Assembly (NCBI GenBank): GCA_900545515.1
Contig: UQZA01000021.1
Coordinates: 1-41,320 of the forward strand
Origin: an uncultured Eubacteriales bacterium
Lineage (GTDB): Bacteria > Bacillota > Clostridia > Oscillospirales > Oscillospiraceae
Length of the DNA stretch: 41,320 bases
Direction: 5' to 3'
The notes under the pieces are model-generated. The model was given only the letters and a program-made list of their open reading frames with translations. It was not told where the DNA came from and searched no databases. The position numbers and the translations under genes are program-made. Each line of letters begins with the position of its first letter. Position 1 is the first letter of the stretch. Shown here piece by piece: positions 25,452 to 34,346 of the stretch.

Positions 25452-26333
25452 ATGTTGGATCTGATCTCTGCCTATGAGAATTACCTGGTCAATGTAAAGC
25501 AGGCGTCTGGCAACACCACCGTCTCATATTTGCGGGACATCCGGCAATTTGCCGGCTGGCTGCGCGACACTGAGGAGGCAGAGCTGGTGGACGCAACACA
25601 ACAGAATATTGCAGACTACCTCCACCAGCTCTCTGCCCAAGGGCGCTCTTGCGCCACCATTTCCCGCTCTTTGGCCAGCCTGAAGAACTTTTTCGCGTAT
25701 TTGGTGTCCTCCGGCTTTCTGCGGGAAACGCCGGTGCAGCATGTACATGTAGAACGTGGCGAGAAAAAGCTTCCCCAGATTCTAACCGGGCGGGAGGTAG
25801 AGCTGCTCTTGTCTCAGCCCGCCTGCGTGGACGCCAAAGGGTATCGGGACCGTGCCATGCTGGAGGTGATGTATGCCACTGGCCTGCGGGTCAGCGAGCT
25901 CATTGGCCTCAATGTGGAAGATGTGAGCCTGGATGGCTGTTTCGTCAAATGCGGCGGGAAGAAGACCCGCCTGGTTCCCATGTACCCCGGAGCGGTGAAG
26001 GCACTGTCCAATTACATGCGGGAGGTTCGTCCCGGCATGGTGGCGGCCCCCGGAGAACCGGCCTTGTTTGTAAATGTGAGTGGGGAGCGTATGAGCCGTC
26101 AGGGTTTCTGGAAAATTCTGAAGCACTATCAGGAAACGGCCCATATTGAAAAGGACATCACACCCCATACCCTGCGGCACAGCTTTGCGGTGCACCTTCT
26201 GGAAAACGGGGCGGATCTCCACGCCATTCAGGAAATGATGGGCCACAGCGACATTTCCTCCACCCAGCTGTACACCCAGCTGGTGAGCCCAAATTTAAAA
26301 AGCGTTTACAATAAGTGCCACCCAAAGGCATAG
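25452..26333 (+). CDS. xerD: Tyrosine recombinase XerD-type
   Basis: A 293-residue site-specific recombinase that, with a partner, resolves chromosome dimers at dif. N-terminal SAM-like DNA-binding domain (1-100), C-terminal catalytic domain with Arg146 (TGLRVSEL), Lys171 region (GGKKTRLVP), His239 and Arg242 (HTLRH), His265 (GHSDIS) and nucleophile Tyr274 (TQLYTQL). Length and motifs are those of host XerC/D proteins, with XerD the more likely by position after a possible spoIIM analogue. ATG 25452 has a weak ribosome site (AAAAAGGAAC). A second, longer recombinase lies at 35700-36704. Confidence 0.9.
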   Translation: MLDLISAYENYLVNVKQASGNTTVSYLRDIRQFAGWLRDTEEAELVDATQQNIADYLHQLSAQGRSCATISRSLASLKNFFAYLVSSGFLRETPVQHVHVERGEKKLPQILTGREVELLLSQPACVDAKGYRDRAMLEVMYATGLRVSELIGLNVEDVSLDGCFVKCGGKKTRLVPMYPGAVKALSNYMREVRPGMVAAPGEPALFVNVSGERMSRQGFWKILKHYQETAHIEKDITPHTLRHSFAVHLLENGADLHAIQEMMGHSDISSTQLYTQLVSPNLKSVYNKCHPKA

Positions 26334-26371
26334 ACTGCCTATTTTCCAGAAGTCCGGAAGGGGAGAGATGG

Positions 26372-27055
26372 ATGCGACTGCTGCTGGCAGAGGACGAACA
26401 CGAGCTGTCTGATGCGCTTTGCGCAATTTTAAAGCACAACCACTATTCAGTTGACCCTGTATATGACGGGCAGGAGGCCTTGGATTACATTCGGCATGGT
26501 CAATATGATGGCGCCATTTTGGATATTATGATGCCCAAAATGGACGGCTTGACGGTGCTGCGTCAGGTGCGGGAGTCCGGAAACGGCATTCCCATCTTAC
26601 TCCTTACCGCCAAATCCCAAGTGGATGACCGCATTCGCGGCCTGGATATGGGGGCGGATGACTATCTGGTGAAGCCCTTTGCCATGGGGGAACTTTTGGC
26701 CCGAATCCGGGCTATGACACGCCGACGGACGGAGACAGCTACCAATTTGCTGCGTTTTGGAGACCTGGCTCTGAGCCGGGAAACGTTCAACTTGTCTGGA
26801 CCTGCCGGGGAACAGCGGCTGGGCAATAAAGAATTTCAAATTCTGGAGCTGATGATGGAACATCCCAATCGAGTGATTCCCACAGACCAGTTTTTCTCCC
26901 GCATCTGGGGCTATGACACCGATGCGGAGCTGGGGGTGGTGTGGGTCTATATCTCTGGGCTCCGAAAAAGGCTGCAGGCAGTGGGGAGCGCCGTCGAGAT
27001 CAAGGCAAACCGGGGCGTGGGCTACCTCCTGGCAAACAGGGAGGCGGCGCAGTGA
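26372..27055 (+). CDS. Response regulator, OmpR/PhoB type
   Basis: A 227-residue two-domain regulator. Receiver: acidic pocket Glu7-Asp8, phospho-acceptor Asp51 (LDIMMPKMDG), Thr79 and Lys101 (DDYLVKPF). Then a winged-helix DNA-binding domain (~130-227) with ELMMEHPNRVI, the VVWVYISGLRKRL recognition helix and RGVGYLL. Start ATG 26372 follows GGAAGGGGAG. The stop overlaps the start of the histidine kinase, so the two form a two-component pair. The signal is unknown; the VTC/DUF4956/lipoprotein operon downstream is the natural target by position. Confidence 0.96.
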   Translation: MRLLLAEDEHELSDALCAILKHNHYSVDPVYDGQEALDYIRHGQYDGAILDIMMPKMDGLTVLRQVRESGNGIPILLLTAKSQVDDRIRGLDMGADDYLVKPFAMGELLARIRAMTRRRTETATNLLRFGDLALSRETFNLSGPAGEQRLGNKEFQILELMMEHPNRVIPTDQFFSRIWGYDTDAELGVVWVYISGLRKRLQAVGSAVEIKANRGVGYLLANREAAQ

Positions 27056-28284
27056 TTCGGCGGCTTCAGCGCAAATTTATCTGCATCGTGATGCTCTCCC
27101 TGGGCTTGGTTATCCTCCTGCTTCTCGGCTCCATCAACCTGTTGAAGTACCACAACACAGCAAAACGCGCCGATGAAATGCTGCGTTATCTCTCCGATAA
27201 TAATGGCCGGTTTCCAGATTCCAAAAGGCCCCCCGGCAAGCGGGAGATGACCACCAAGCCGGCGGGTATGAATGAGGATACCGGATTTAAAACCCGGTTT
27301 TTCGTTGTTTGGCTGGATGAACATGGCAATGCCGTCCGCGTCAACACCGGACGTATCGCTGCAGTTTCTTCTGAAGAGGCGGTATCCTACGGACAGTGCG
27401 TTGCCAGAGGGGGAACATCCCGGGGATACCAGGGACATTACCGCTACCGTGTATTGACCCAGGATTCCGGAAGTATGGTCATCTTCCTGGACTGCAGCAC
27501 AGAGCGGAGCAGCGACCGTTTTTTTCTGCTGCTCTCCTGCGCCATTGGCGCAGTTGCCTTTGCTGCCGTCTCCTGTATTGCGGCTTTGTTTTCGCGGCGG
27601 GCCATCCGCCCCATAGAAGAGGCGATGGAAAAGCAGCAGCAATTTTTAGAAGATGCGAGTCACGAGTTGAAGACTCCCCTGGCCATCATATCTGCCAACA
27701 ACGATGTGCTGGAGCTCACGGTGGGAACCAGTCAATGGTCAGACAGCATTCGCAACCAGGTATCCCGCATGGACGGGTTGCTGCAATCTATGCTGGCTCT
27801 CACGAAGCTGGATGCCCAGCGTCCGGAGCTGCACATGGAGCTGCTGGATTTCAGCTCCCTGATTTCTCAGGCGGCAGAGTCATTTGATGTGTTGGCAAAC
27901 GCCAATCAGGTTTCCCTTTCCCTTCAGGTGGCGCCCGGCGCATTTGTCACAGGCGATGCAGACAGCCTGCGGCAGCTGGTTTCCATTTTGATGGAAAACG
28001 CAATCAAATATGCCGGACCGGGCGGCAAGGTAGTGGTGCACCTGGATAAGCAGGGGAAGTCACTCTGCCTTTGGGTAGAAAATACCTGCACGGAGCTTCC
28101 CACAGGAAACTTGAATCGCCTGTTCGACCGCTTCTACCGGGCAGATACCTCCCGCTCCCGGGAGACAGGCGGATATGGAATTGGGCTTTCCATCGCCAAA
28201 TCCATTTGCCTGGCGCATCATGCCAAAATCTCTGCAGAGGCTGTGGAGCCGAAATCTATTCGCTTTACCGTCTCCTTTTCATAA
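27052..28284 (+). CDS. Membrane sensor histidine kinase
   Basis: A 410-residue kinase. Two membrane helices (~9-26 and ~159-182) bracket an extracellular sensor of ~130 residues with no recognised domain. The cytoplasmic part has the H box FLEDASHELKTPLA with phospho-acceptor His204, the N box LMENAIKYA, the F box RLFDRFYRADTSRS and the G box GGYGIGLSIAKSI. The start is GTG 27052, inside the TGA stop of the response regulator gene (GTGA overlap), with GGGAGG upstream. It is the partner of that regulator. Confidence 0.95.
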   Translation: MIRRLQRKFICIVMLSLGLVILLLLGSINLLKYHNTAKRADEMLRYLSDNNGRFPDSKRPPGKREMTTKPAGMNEDTGFKTRFFVVWLDEHGNAVRVNTGRIAAVSSEEAVSYGQCVARGGTSRGYQGHYRYRVLTQDSGSMVIFLDCSTERSSDRFFLLLSCAIGAVAFAAVSCIAALFSRRAIRPIEEAMEKQQQFLEDASHELKTPLAIISANNDVLELTVGTSQWSDSIRNQVSRMDGLLQSMLALTKLDAQRPELHMELLDFSSLISQAAESFDVLANANQVSLSLQVAPGAFVTGDADSLRQLVSILMENAIKYAGPGGKVVVHLDKQGKSLCLWVENTCTELPTGNLNRLFDRFYRADTSRSRETGGYGIGLSIAKSICLAHHAKISAEAVEPKSIRFTVSFS

Positions 28285-28300
28285 TTGTTAGCCAAACATT

Positions 28301-28341
28301 ATGCCATGCTGTGGCAGCGGTTGCGCTGTCCGGCATGGCAT
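28301..28341 (+). repeat. Long hairpin between the kinase and the VTC gene
   Basis: ATGCCATGC (28301-28309) pairs with GCATGGCAT (28333-28341), and an inner GGCAGCG pairs with CGCTGTC, giving an almost complete stem. No T-run follows; it could be a weak terminator or a processing site in the 141-base gap before the VTC gene. Confidence 0.5.
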
Positions 28342-28425
28342 TTACAATTTGTTTACTGGTTTCCTCAACTTGCTTTAAGGTTCCGGCGGTAGAATGTCAA
28401 TAAAACATAGGAAGAGGAGGAAAAT

Positions 28426-29181
28426 ATGGAACTGTGCAGCTGTTTTCAACGGTTTGAGCAAAAGTATTTACTAGACACGGATACTTACCAGAAACTTCGG
28501 CTGGAGCTCACCCCTTATATGGAGTCTGATCAGTACGGAATCAGCCACATATCCAGCATCTATTTCGATACGCCAGATCGCCGGCTGGTTCGTAGCTCCC
28601 TGGAAAAACCAGTTTACAAGGAAAAGCTCCGTCTGCGTTGCTATGGTTTGCCTGGCCCCCAGGACCCGGTTTACGTGGAAGTAAAAAAGAAATATAAGGG
28701 CATCGTGTATAAGCGCAGAGTGGAGATGCCCCTGAAGGAAGCAGAGGCGTACCTCTACCATGGATGCCGGCCAGCCAGGGACACCCAGGTCTTACGAGAG
28801 GTGGACTATATGCGCCAATTTTACCGGGAATTGGTCCCGGCAGCGTACATTGGTTATGAACGTGTGGCGTTGTATGGCCTGGAAAATTCCGGCCTTCGTG
28901 TCACCTTTGATTGGAATTTAAGGTGGAGAGATCAAAACCTGCACCTGGACGGCAGCACAGAAGGCCGCTTGCTTCTCCCGGAAGACCAGTGGCTGATGGA
29001 AATTAAACTGCCAGATGTCATGCCCCTGTGGATGGCCCGGCTTTTCAACCGCTTACAGGTATTTCCCACCTCTTTTTCCAAATATGGGACTGCCTACCGG
29101 GAAAGCGCGTATATGAGCAGAATTCCGGAAAGCTCCCAGGCAAATAGCCAACAGAAAGGAGAGATTATTTGTGCTTCATGA
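28426..29181 (+). CDS. VTC-domain protein (polyphosphate-polymerase fold)
   Basis: A 251-residue cytosolic protein with the VTC domain, a triphosphate-tunnel-metalloenzyme relative known from yeast Vtc4, which makes polyphosphate from ATP. Visible motifs line the expected tunnel: FEQKYLL at the start, SIYFDTPDRR, EKLRLRCYG, PVYVEVKKKYKG, RVEMPL, YERVAL, and LMEIKLPDVMPLW then FSKYGTAY. In bacteria VTC proteins occur beside DUF4956 and carbohydrate-binding or CotH proteins, as here, and their polymer product is not established. ATG 28426 follows GAAGAGGAGG. Its 3' end overlaps the DUF4956 gene by 11 bases. Confidence 0.92.
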   Translation: MELCSCFQRFEQKYLLDTDTYQKLRLELTPYMESDQYGISHISSIYFDTPDRRLVRSSLEKPVYKEKLRLRCYGLPGPQDPVYVEVKKKYKGIVYKRRVEMPLKEAEAYLYHGCRPARDTQVLREVDYMRQFYRELVPAAYIGYERVALYGLENSGLRVTFDWNLRWRDQNLHLDGSTEGRLLLPEDQWLMEIKLPDVMPLWMARLFNRLQVFPTSFSKYGTAYRESAYMSRIPESSQANSQQKGEIICAS

Positions 29182-29857
29182 AATTTTTTCCAGTGTTTTT
29201 CAAACCGGTAGCTCTGCATTTGAATTGGGACCATTTTTGGCATGTACGGCAGTTTCTTTGCTCCTTGGTCTTCTGATCGCCTGGACCCATGCCCACGGAA
29301 GCGCCTGCAGCCGCAGTTTTCTTTTGACCTTGGTTATGCTGCCTGCTGTAGTGCAGACCGTCATTATGCTGGTCAATGGCAGCATTGGCACCGGCATCGC
29401 GGTAGCAGGGGCTTTTAGCTTGATTCGCTTCCGCTCTGTACCCGGAGGCGCCCGGGAAATTGGAAGTATTTTCCTGGCCATGGCCATCGGCCTGGCGACA
29501 GGCATGGGTTATTTGGCCGTTGCAGCTTTATTTGCGGGTCTGATGTGCCTGGTCAACCTGCTGCTATCCGTCTCCGGCTTTGGAAAGAGCGCCAAGGGAG
29601 AGCGCATACTGCGCATGACCATTCCCGAGGTCCTGGATTATGAAGGAGCTTTTGACGATCTTTTTGATACTTACACAGTACGTTGGGAACTGGAGAATGT
29701 GCGGACTGCCAATATGGGAAGCATGTATAAGCTGTGCTACCGAATCGTTTTAAAAGGCGGCATCAGCGAGAAAGCTCTCCTGGATGACTTGCGCTGCCGG
29801 AATGGGAACTTGGAAATTTCCTGTGGTAAGGTTACTTCCCAGGACGACTTGCTGTAA
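29171..29857 (+). CDS. DUF4956 membrane protein
   Basis: A 228-residue protein with about four membrane helices in the first ~140 residues and a soluble C-terminal domain. The conserved loop AGAFSLIRFRSVPGGAREIG between helices is the hallmark of DUF4956 proteins (related to MgtC-like SLIRFR loops). It always travels with VTC proteins, so it may feed or export the product of that enzyme (inference). Start GTG 29171 follows GAAAGGAGA. It overlaps the VTC gene and is followed 16 bases later by the lipoprotein gene. Confidence 0.88.
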   Translation: MLHEIFSSVFQTGSSAFELGPFLACTAVSLLLGLLIAWTHAHGSACSRSFLLTLVMLPAVVQTVIMLVNGSIGTGIAVAGAFSLIRFRSVPGGAREIGSIFLAMAIGLATGMGYLAVAALFAGLMCLVNLLLSVSGFGKSAKGERILRMTIPEVLDYEGAFDDLFDTYTVRWELENVRTANMGSMYKLCYRIVLKGGISEKALLDDLRCRNGNLEISCGKVTSQDDLL

Positions 29858-29873
29858 CAGGAGGAACCAGTCG

Positions 29874-31721
29874 ATGCATCAATATATGGGAAAACTGGCA
29901 GCTCTGGCGGCTGTTATATGGGCCATCAGCTGCCTGACCGGCTGCGCTGCGCCCACAGGGGCAGAAAGCACAGAGCCGGAAGTCGCCCCTACAGCAAACC
30001 AGAGCTTTTCTGCCTCTGATTTGGAGGTGGGATATGATGAGACTACCGCGACGAATATTACCTGTCTGGATACCTCTGCGAAAATCAGCGGAAGTGGGGC
30101 AGAGATATCCGACGGCGTCATCACCATCACCCAGGGTGGTCTTTATGTGCTGTCCGGCTCCCTTTTGGGGCAGCTCCGAATCCGGGCGGAGGGCCAGGAG
30201 GTGCAGCTGGTACTGGACGGTCTATCCATCGCCAGCCAAGATGGTCCTGCGCTGTGGGTGGAGCAAGCTGAAAAGGTAGTGGTACTGTTGTCTGACGGCA
30301 CAGTAAATTCACTGACAGACAGTCTGACCTATACCTTGGAGGATGGGAAAGACGAGCCCAACGCCTGTCTCTACTCCAAAGGAGCTCTCACCATCAATGG
30401 AGAGGGTACCTTGGATGTCACAGGCAACTACCATCATGGCATTTTCTGCAAAGACATTCTCTCCATTACAGGCGGTGCCTTTCATATTACGGCTGCAAAT
30501 GACGGAGTAAAAGGGAAGGCCGGTGTGAAGATCCTGGCAGCTGACATGACCATTCAGGCCGGGGGAGACGGCATCCAGTCCAACGAAGATCAGGATCCCA
30601 GCCAAGGCTATGTATTCATCGGGGATGGGACCTTCCAAATTACTGCCGCCTCGGACGGAATTCAGGCTGAGAGCACATTGCAAATTTCCGGTGGAAGCTT
30701 TCATGTGGCAGCAGGTGGCGGAAGCTCCAATACGGCGCAGGCAGCAAGCTCCGATACAGACAGCGCAAAGGGACTGAAAGCAGGTACTGCCATCGAGATA
30801 TCCGGCGGCACATTCCAGTTAGATACCTATGATGATGCCGTTCATTCCAATGGCACGTTATATGTGACCGGTGGTGAATTTACCATATCCACTGGAGATG
30901 ATGGCTTCCACAGTGATGGGGAGCTGACCATCAGCGATGGAACTGTGCAAATTGACTCCAGCTACGAGGGGATTGAGGGCATGCAAATTACCATTTCTGG
31001 CGGAGAAATTACTGTCAAGGCATCCGATGACGGTCTGAATTCCGCAGGCGGCTCCGATGAAATGTCAGCAGCTCCCCAGGATCGCTTCTGGGATCAGGCA
31101 AATTCAGACTGCTGGATTCGAATCACAGGCGGAACGTTGCAGGTGGACGCCGGTGGGGATGGACTGGATTCCAATGGCGGCTTATATGTTGACGGGGGCT
31201 GCGTTTTGATCAGTGGTCCCACCTCCTCCGGCGATGGCGCTCTGGATTATGGCTCCGTGGCAGAAGTCACCGGTGGGACAGTCATTGCAGCAGGCAGCGC
31301 CGGCATGGCCTCTGGATTTGGAGAAACCTCCAGTCAGTACTCCTTCCTGATTGCCTTTGCCACCCCCATTCCCGGAGGAACAGACATGACCGTTACGGAT
31401 TCTGAGGGAAACGTAATTTGTACCTATACTCCCACAAAGGATTATCAAAGCGTGGTGGTCAGCACACCGGAGCTGGTTTCCGGTGGCACCTATACCGTCA
31501 CAGCAGGAGAGCAGACCGAGGAGGTCACATTGACCGGTATGGCTACCAATTCCAACGGGATATGGGGGCCGGGAGGCGGGAGGCCAGGGCGGCCTGATGG
31601 CTTTGGAAATGGTGACCCAGGAGAGATGACGCCACCAGATGGGGCCGGACCTGGCGGACAGCCACCAGCGGGCGATCAGGGAAAAGAACCGGGGCAGCTG
31701 CCAGATGCGTATCGCCCGTAA
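29874..31721 (+). CDS. Lipoprotein with carbohydrate-binding (DUF4353-like) beta repeats
   Basis: A 615-residue exported lipoprotein (lipobox SCLTGC, Cys24). The mature part is a long right-handed beta-solenoid of repeats such as ITGGAFHITAANDG, IQAGGDGIQSNED, ISGGTFQLDTYDDAVHSNG and ITGGTLQVDAGGDGLDSNGG, the DUF4353 carbohydrate-binding style: each coil ends in an Asp/Asn-Gly turn. The C-terminal ~60 residues are Gly/Pro-rich with PDG and GDQGKEPG runs. It probably binds a surface glycan. It is the last gene of the VTC-DUF4956 unit. Start ATG 29874 follows GGAGG; upstream in-frame codons lie in the DUF4956 gene. Confidence 0.9.
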   Translation: MHQYMGKLAALAAVIWAISCLTGCAAPTGAESTEPEVAPTANQSFSASDLEVGYDETTATNITCLDTSAKISGSGAEISDGVITITQGGLYVLSGSLLGQLRIRAEGQEVQLVLDGLSIASQDGPALWVEQAEKVVVLLSDGTVNSLTDSLTYTLEDGKDEPNACLYSKGALTINGEGTLDVTGNYHHGIFCKDILSITGGAFHITAANDGVKGKAGVKILAADMTIQAGGDGIQSNEDQDPSQGYVFIGDGTFQITAASDGIQAESTLQISGGSFHVAAGGGSSNTAQAASSDTDSAKGLKAGTAIEISGGTFQLDTYDDAVHSNGTLYVTGGEFTISTGDDGFHSDGELTISDGTVQIDSSYEGIEGMQITISGGEITVKASDDGLNSAGGSDEMSAAPQDRFWDQANSDCWIRITGGTLQVDAGGDGLDSNGGLYVDGGCVLISGPTSSGDGALDYGSVAEVTGGTVIAAGSAGMASGFGETSSQYSFLIAFATPIPGGTDMTVTDSEGNVICTYTPTKDYQSVVVSTPELVSGGTYTVTAGEQTEEVTLTGMATNSNGIWGPGGGRPGRPDGFGNGDPGEMTPPDGAGPGGQPPAGDQGKEPGQLPDAYRP

Positions 31722-31726
31722 CAAAA

Positions 31727-31760
31727 TTGGGGGTGCTGCAAACATTTGCAGCACCCCCAA
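31727..31760 (-). terminator. Terminator of pfkA (and end of the lipoprotein operon)
   Basis: Perfect 16-bp stem (31727-31742 and 31745-31760) with a 2-base spacer. On the minus strand it is followed by TTTTG, so it mainly terminates pfkA, but the hairpin can also act on the plus-strand transcript. Confidence 0.8.
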
Positions 31761-31775
31761 TGGGATCAATCTGGG

Positions 31776-32747
31776 TTAAATACCGGTCATGGCTTGAAAC
31801 ACATCCACCTCACCCTGCTGGATGCTCTTCTCCATGGCCAAGCCTTCGTCAATATCTACATCGGTCAGCATGCCGTTCTGGGTACAGATGATCCGTCCGC
31901 TTTTTCCCTGGCGCAGAATTTCCACCGCGCAGTAGCCCATTTTTGTGGCATTGACCCGGTCCCGCGCAGAGGGGGTACCGCCGCGCTGAATGTGCCCCAG
32001 CACCGTCACCCGAGGGTCCAGGTCGATTTCTTCTTTGATCTTTGCGGCAATCGCTGCGGCGCTTCCTGCACCTTCTGCAACGACGATCATGTAATGGGTA
32101 AATCCATTCAAACGGGCCTGACGGATCTTTTCGATCACATCCCGGTCAAAATCAATGGGCTCTTCCGGCACCAAAACTGCAGTGGCGCCTGTAGCCAGGC
32201 CAACATACATGGCCAGATATCCGGCATTGCGGCCCATAACCTCCACCACAGAGCAGCGCTCGTGAGACTGCATCGTGTCCCGCAGCTTGTCAATGCATTC
32301 GATGGCGGTATTGGCTGCCGTATCAAAGCCGATGCAATAATTGGTGCAGCTGATGTCGTTGTCAATGGTACCAGGAATTCCTACCACGGAAATGCCATAT
32401 TTGGAGAGCGCCTGTGCGCCGCGGAAGGTTCCGTCACCGCCAATGGCAACAATACCATCCAGCCCCAGGAATTTGCATGTACTGACAGCCTTACGCTGTC
32501 CTTCCTCTGTCATAAACTCTGTACTTCTGGCTGTGTAAAGAATGGTGCCGCCACGGTTGATGATGTGGGCCACACTTTTCTCATCCAATTTTACAATATC
32601 GCCGTGGATCAACCCATTCCACCCCCGGCGAATGCCATAACACTCAATCCCGCGATAGAGCGCCGTCCGGACCACAGCCCGCACGCAGGCATTCATACCT
32701 GGTGCATCGCCGCCACTGGTCAAAACACCGATACGCTTGACAGACAT
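31776..32747 (-). CDS. pfkA: ATP-dependent 6-phosphofructokinase
   Basis: Commits fructose-6-phosphate to glycolysis. The 323-residue enzyme has TSGGDAPGMNA at the ATP site, GGDGT (103-107) with the Gly that marks ATP rather than pyrophosphate use, PGTIDNDI with the catalytic Asp, VEVMGRNAGYLA, PEEP, and LGHIQRGGTPSARD in the substrate loop. All residues of group A Pfk appear present. Start ATG 32747 follows GAGGAGG. Monocistronic, with its own promoter and terminator. Confidence 0.97.
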   Translation of the reverse strand: MSVKRIGVLTSGGDAPGMNACVRAVVRTALYRGIECYGIRRGWNGLIHGDIVKLDEKSVAHIINRGGTILYTARSTEFMTEEGQRKAVSTCKFLGLDGIVAIGGDGTFRGAQALSKYGISVVGIPGTIDNDISCTNYCIGFDTAANTAIECIDKLRDTMQSHERCSVVEVMGRNAGYLAMYVGLATGATAVLVPEEPIDFDRDVIEKIRQARLNGFTHYMIVVAEGAGSAAAIAAKIKEEIDLDPRVTVLGHIQRGGTPSARDRVNATKMGYCAVEILRQGKSGRIICTQNGMLTDVDIDEGLAMEKSIQQGEVDVFQAMTGI

Positions 32748-32818
32748 ATTGACAGACCTCCTCTTTACTTTTACACGTAACAGTTGTGCTGCCGGAGCAG
32801 CAGTTGAAATACATGTCT

Positions 32819-32847
32819 ATTTTAATGGATTTTCTACTTGTTGTAAA
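32819..32847 (-). promoter_or_regulatory. Promoter of pfkA
   Basis: On the minus strand TTTACA (complement of 32842-32847), 17-base spacer, TAAAAT (complement of 32819-32824); ~70 bases before the start codon. Confidence 0.65.
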
Positions 32848-32994
32848 GCGCAAATTTGAGGACCGTGAAGGGTCATCCAGGGCCTTTTGGAGTTTTTTGG
32901 TAAGAATATGGGCTGTTTGTTGAAAATTTCCGGCTTTTTTGATAAAATCGAGAAAAACGCAGATATTTAAGATATTAAGAATGAATTCGACGTG

Positions 32995-33023
32995 TTGCAA
33001 ACCCGTTGCCTCTATGGTAAGAT
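32995..33023 (+). promoter_or_regulatory. Promoter of the DUF3298 lipoprotein pair
   Basis: TTGCAA (32995-33000), 17-base spacer, TAAGAT (33018-33023), ~36 bases before the start codon at 33059. Confidence 0.55.
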
Positions 33024-33058
33024 AGAAGCGCAACTTGCGAAAGAGAGGGGTGGCAATT

Positions 33059-34324
33059 ATGAAAAAGTTTTTTTCGTTACTTGTGTGCATTGCTGTTCTC
33101 TTATTTGGATGTGCCAGTGGCATGCAGCAGAAGATGGCGGAAAACGCAACCCCAGAGCCAGTTGAATCCCAGGTGCAGGAGAGCAGCGAGCTTTTGCTGC
33201 CCAACCCAGAAGAGCCACAAGAGGAATCTTCCAGCATAACTCTGGTGCCAGATTTTCGTGCTTCCGCCACAACGAATACAGAACGCATTTGTGATACGAT
33301 AGACGACACCGTTCTTTTCACAAAGCAAATTCAAGAAACCTCCTTCCTTCTGCCGGCTGTCACGGAGACGGAGTTGCAGATCAACACTGTGCTGCAAGAG
33401 CGTAGGGAGGAATCTGACGCAGAAGCAGCCAAGCTATCGTCCCTGGCTTCTGACACGTATCATACGCTTCTGGCAGATGATGAAATGCTGAATTTCTATG
33501 GATACAGCTACTACACGCTGGATGCCATCACCCGACTGGACTGCATCGCGTTTTCCATGACAACATATTTCAGCAGCTATACAGGCGGAGCCCATCCAAA
33601 CAATGTCCAGGAAGCCTTCAACTTCAGCCTGGAAGACGGAGACCGGCTGTCCCTGGAAGAGGTTTTGCAGCCCAAAGGGACTCGTGCCCTGGAATTCATG
33701 ATTCTGGAAAGACTTCAGGAAAAAGCAGATGGGTTTGGCTTGTTTCCAGAGTATGAGAGTGTGGTGGCAGAGAGATTTCAACCGGATGCATTGTGTACCC
33801 AGACCGATTTCTGGTATTTTTCCAATACTGGCCTTGTGGTTTTTTTCAATCCATATGACATCTCTCCCTATGCCGCAGGCGTGGTGAAAATCGAATTCCC
33901 CTACGAGGATTTGAAGGGAATTTTAAAGCCAGAGTATTTCCCCGCTGCTGCCGACCCCGCGGCCAAGGCTGCTGCACCTGTCCTTTCTTTTCCTGCAAAC
34001 ATGAATCCGGAACAGTATCAAACCGTAGAATATGTGGAGGCTGCAACCAATGATTCCAACGTAACCTTTGCCATGTACGGCAGCGATACGGTTTACAATC
34101 TCTCCCTGTCCCTGGTTGATTGGGTGGAGGAACAGCCGTTTTTGCGGCAATCAATTTATGCGGCAAATTATCTGTCAGACTCAAATCTGGTGGTCATTCA
34201 AGCGGATGCAGCAGTGGAACGGGGAAATATATGCATGCAGTACGATTCTGGAAATGGTATCACGCAAAGTGTGTATTTTGGCCTGGCTTATGAAGATGGA
34301 GCCTACCATTGGATTACGGAATAA
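33059..34324 (+). CDS. DUF3298/RsiV-like lipoprotein, copy 1
   Basis: A 421-residue exported lipoprotein (lipobox LLFGC, Cys18), a Glu/Pro-rich linker, then a domain with the DUF3298 marks: YTGGAHPNN, DGDRLSLEEVL, ERFQPDALCTQTDFWYFSN and NPYDISPYAAG. In Bacillus RsiV the same domain binds lysozyme and holds back sigma-V; here no sigma factor gene and no cytoplasmic anti-sigma part exist, so it is probably a stand-alone surface receptor. A second paralogue follows. ATG 33059 follows GAGAGGGG. Confidence 0.85.
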   Translation: MKKFFSLLVCIAVLLFGCASGMQQKMAENATPEPVESQVQESSELLLPNPEEPQEESSSITLVPDFRASATTNTERICDTIDDTVLFTKQIQETSFLLPAVTETELQINTVLQERREESDAEAAKLSSLASDTYHTLLADDEMLNFYGYSYYTLDAITRLDCIAFSMTTYFSSYTGGAHPNNVQEAFNFSLEDGDRLSLEEVLQPKGTRALEFMILERLQEKADGFGLFPEYESVVAERFQPDALCTQTDFWYFSNTGLVVFFNPYDISPYAAGVVKIEFPYEDLKGILKPEYFPAAADPAAKAAAPVLSFPANMNPEQYQTVEYVEAATNDSNVTFAMYGSDTVYNLSLSLVDWVEEQPFLRQSIYAANYLSDSNLVVIQADAAVERGNICMQYDSGNGITQSVYFGLAYEDGAYHWITE

Positions 34325-34346
34325 TGGAAAACGGAGGTCGTGTAAA

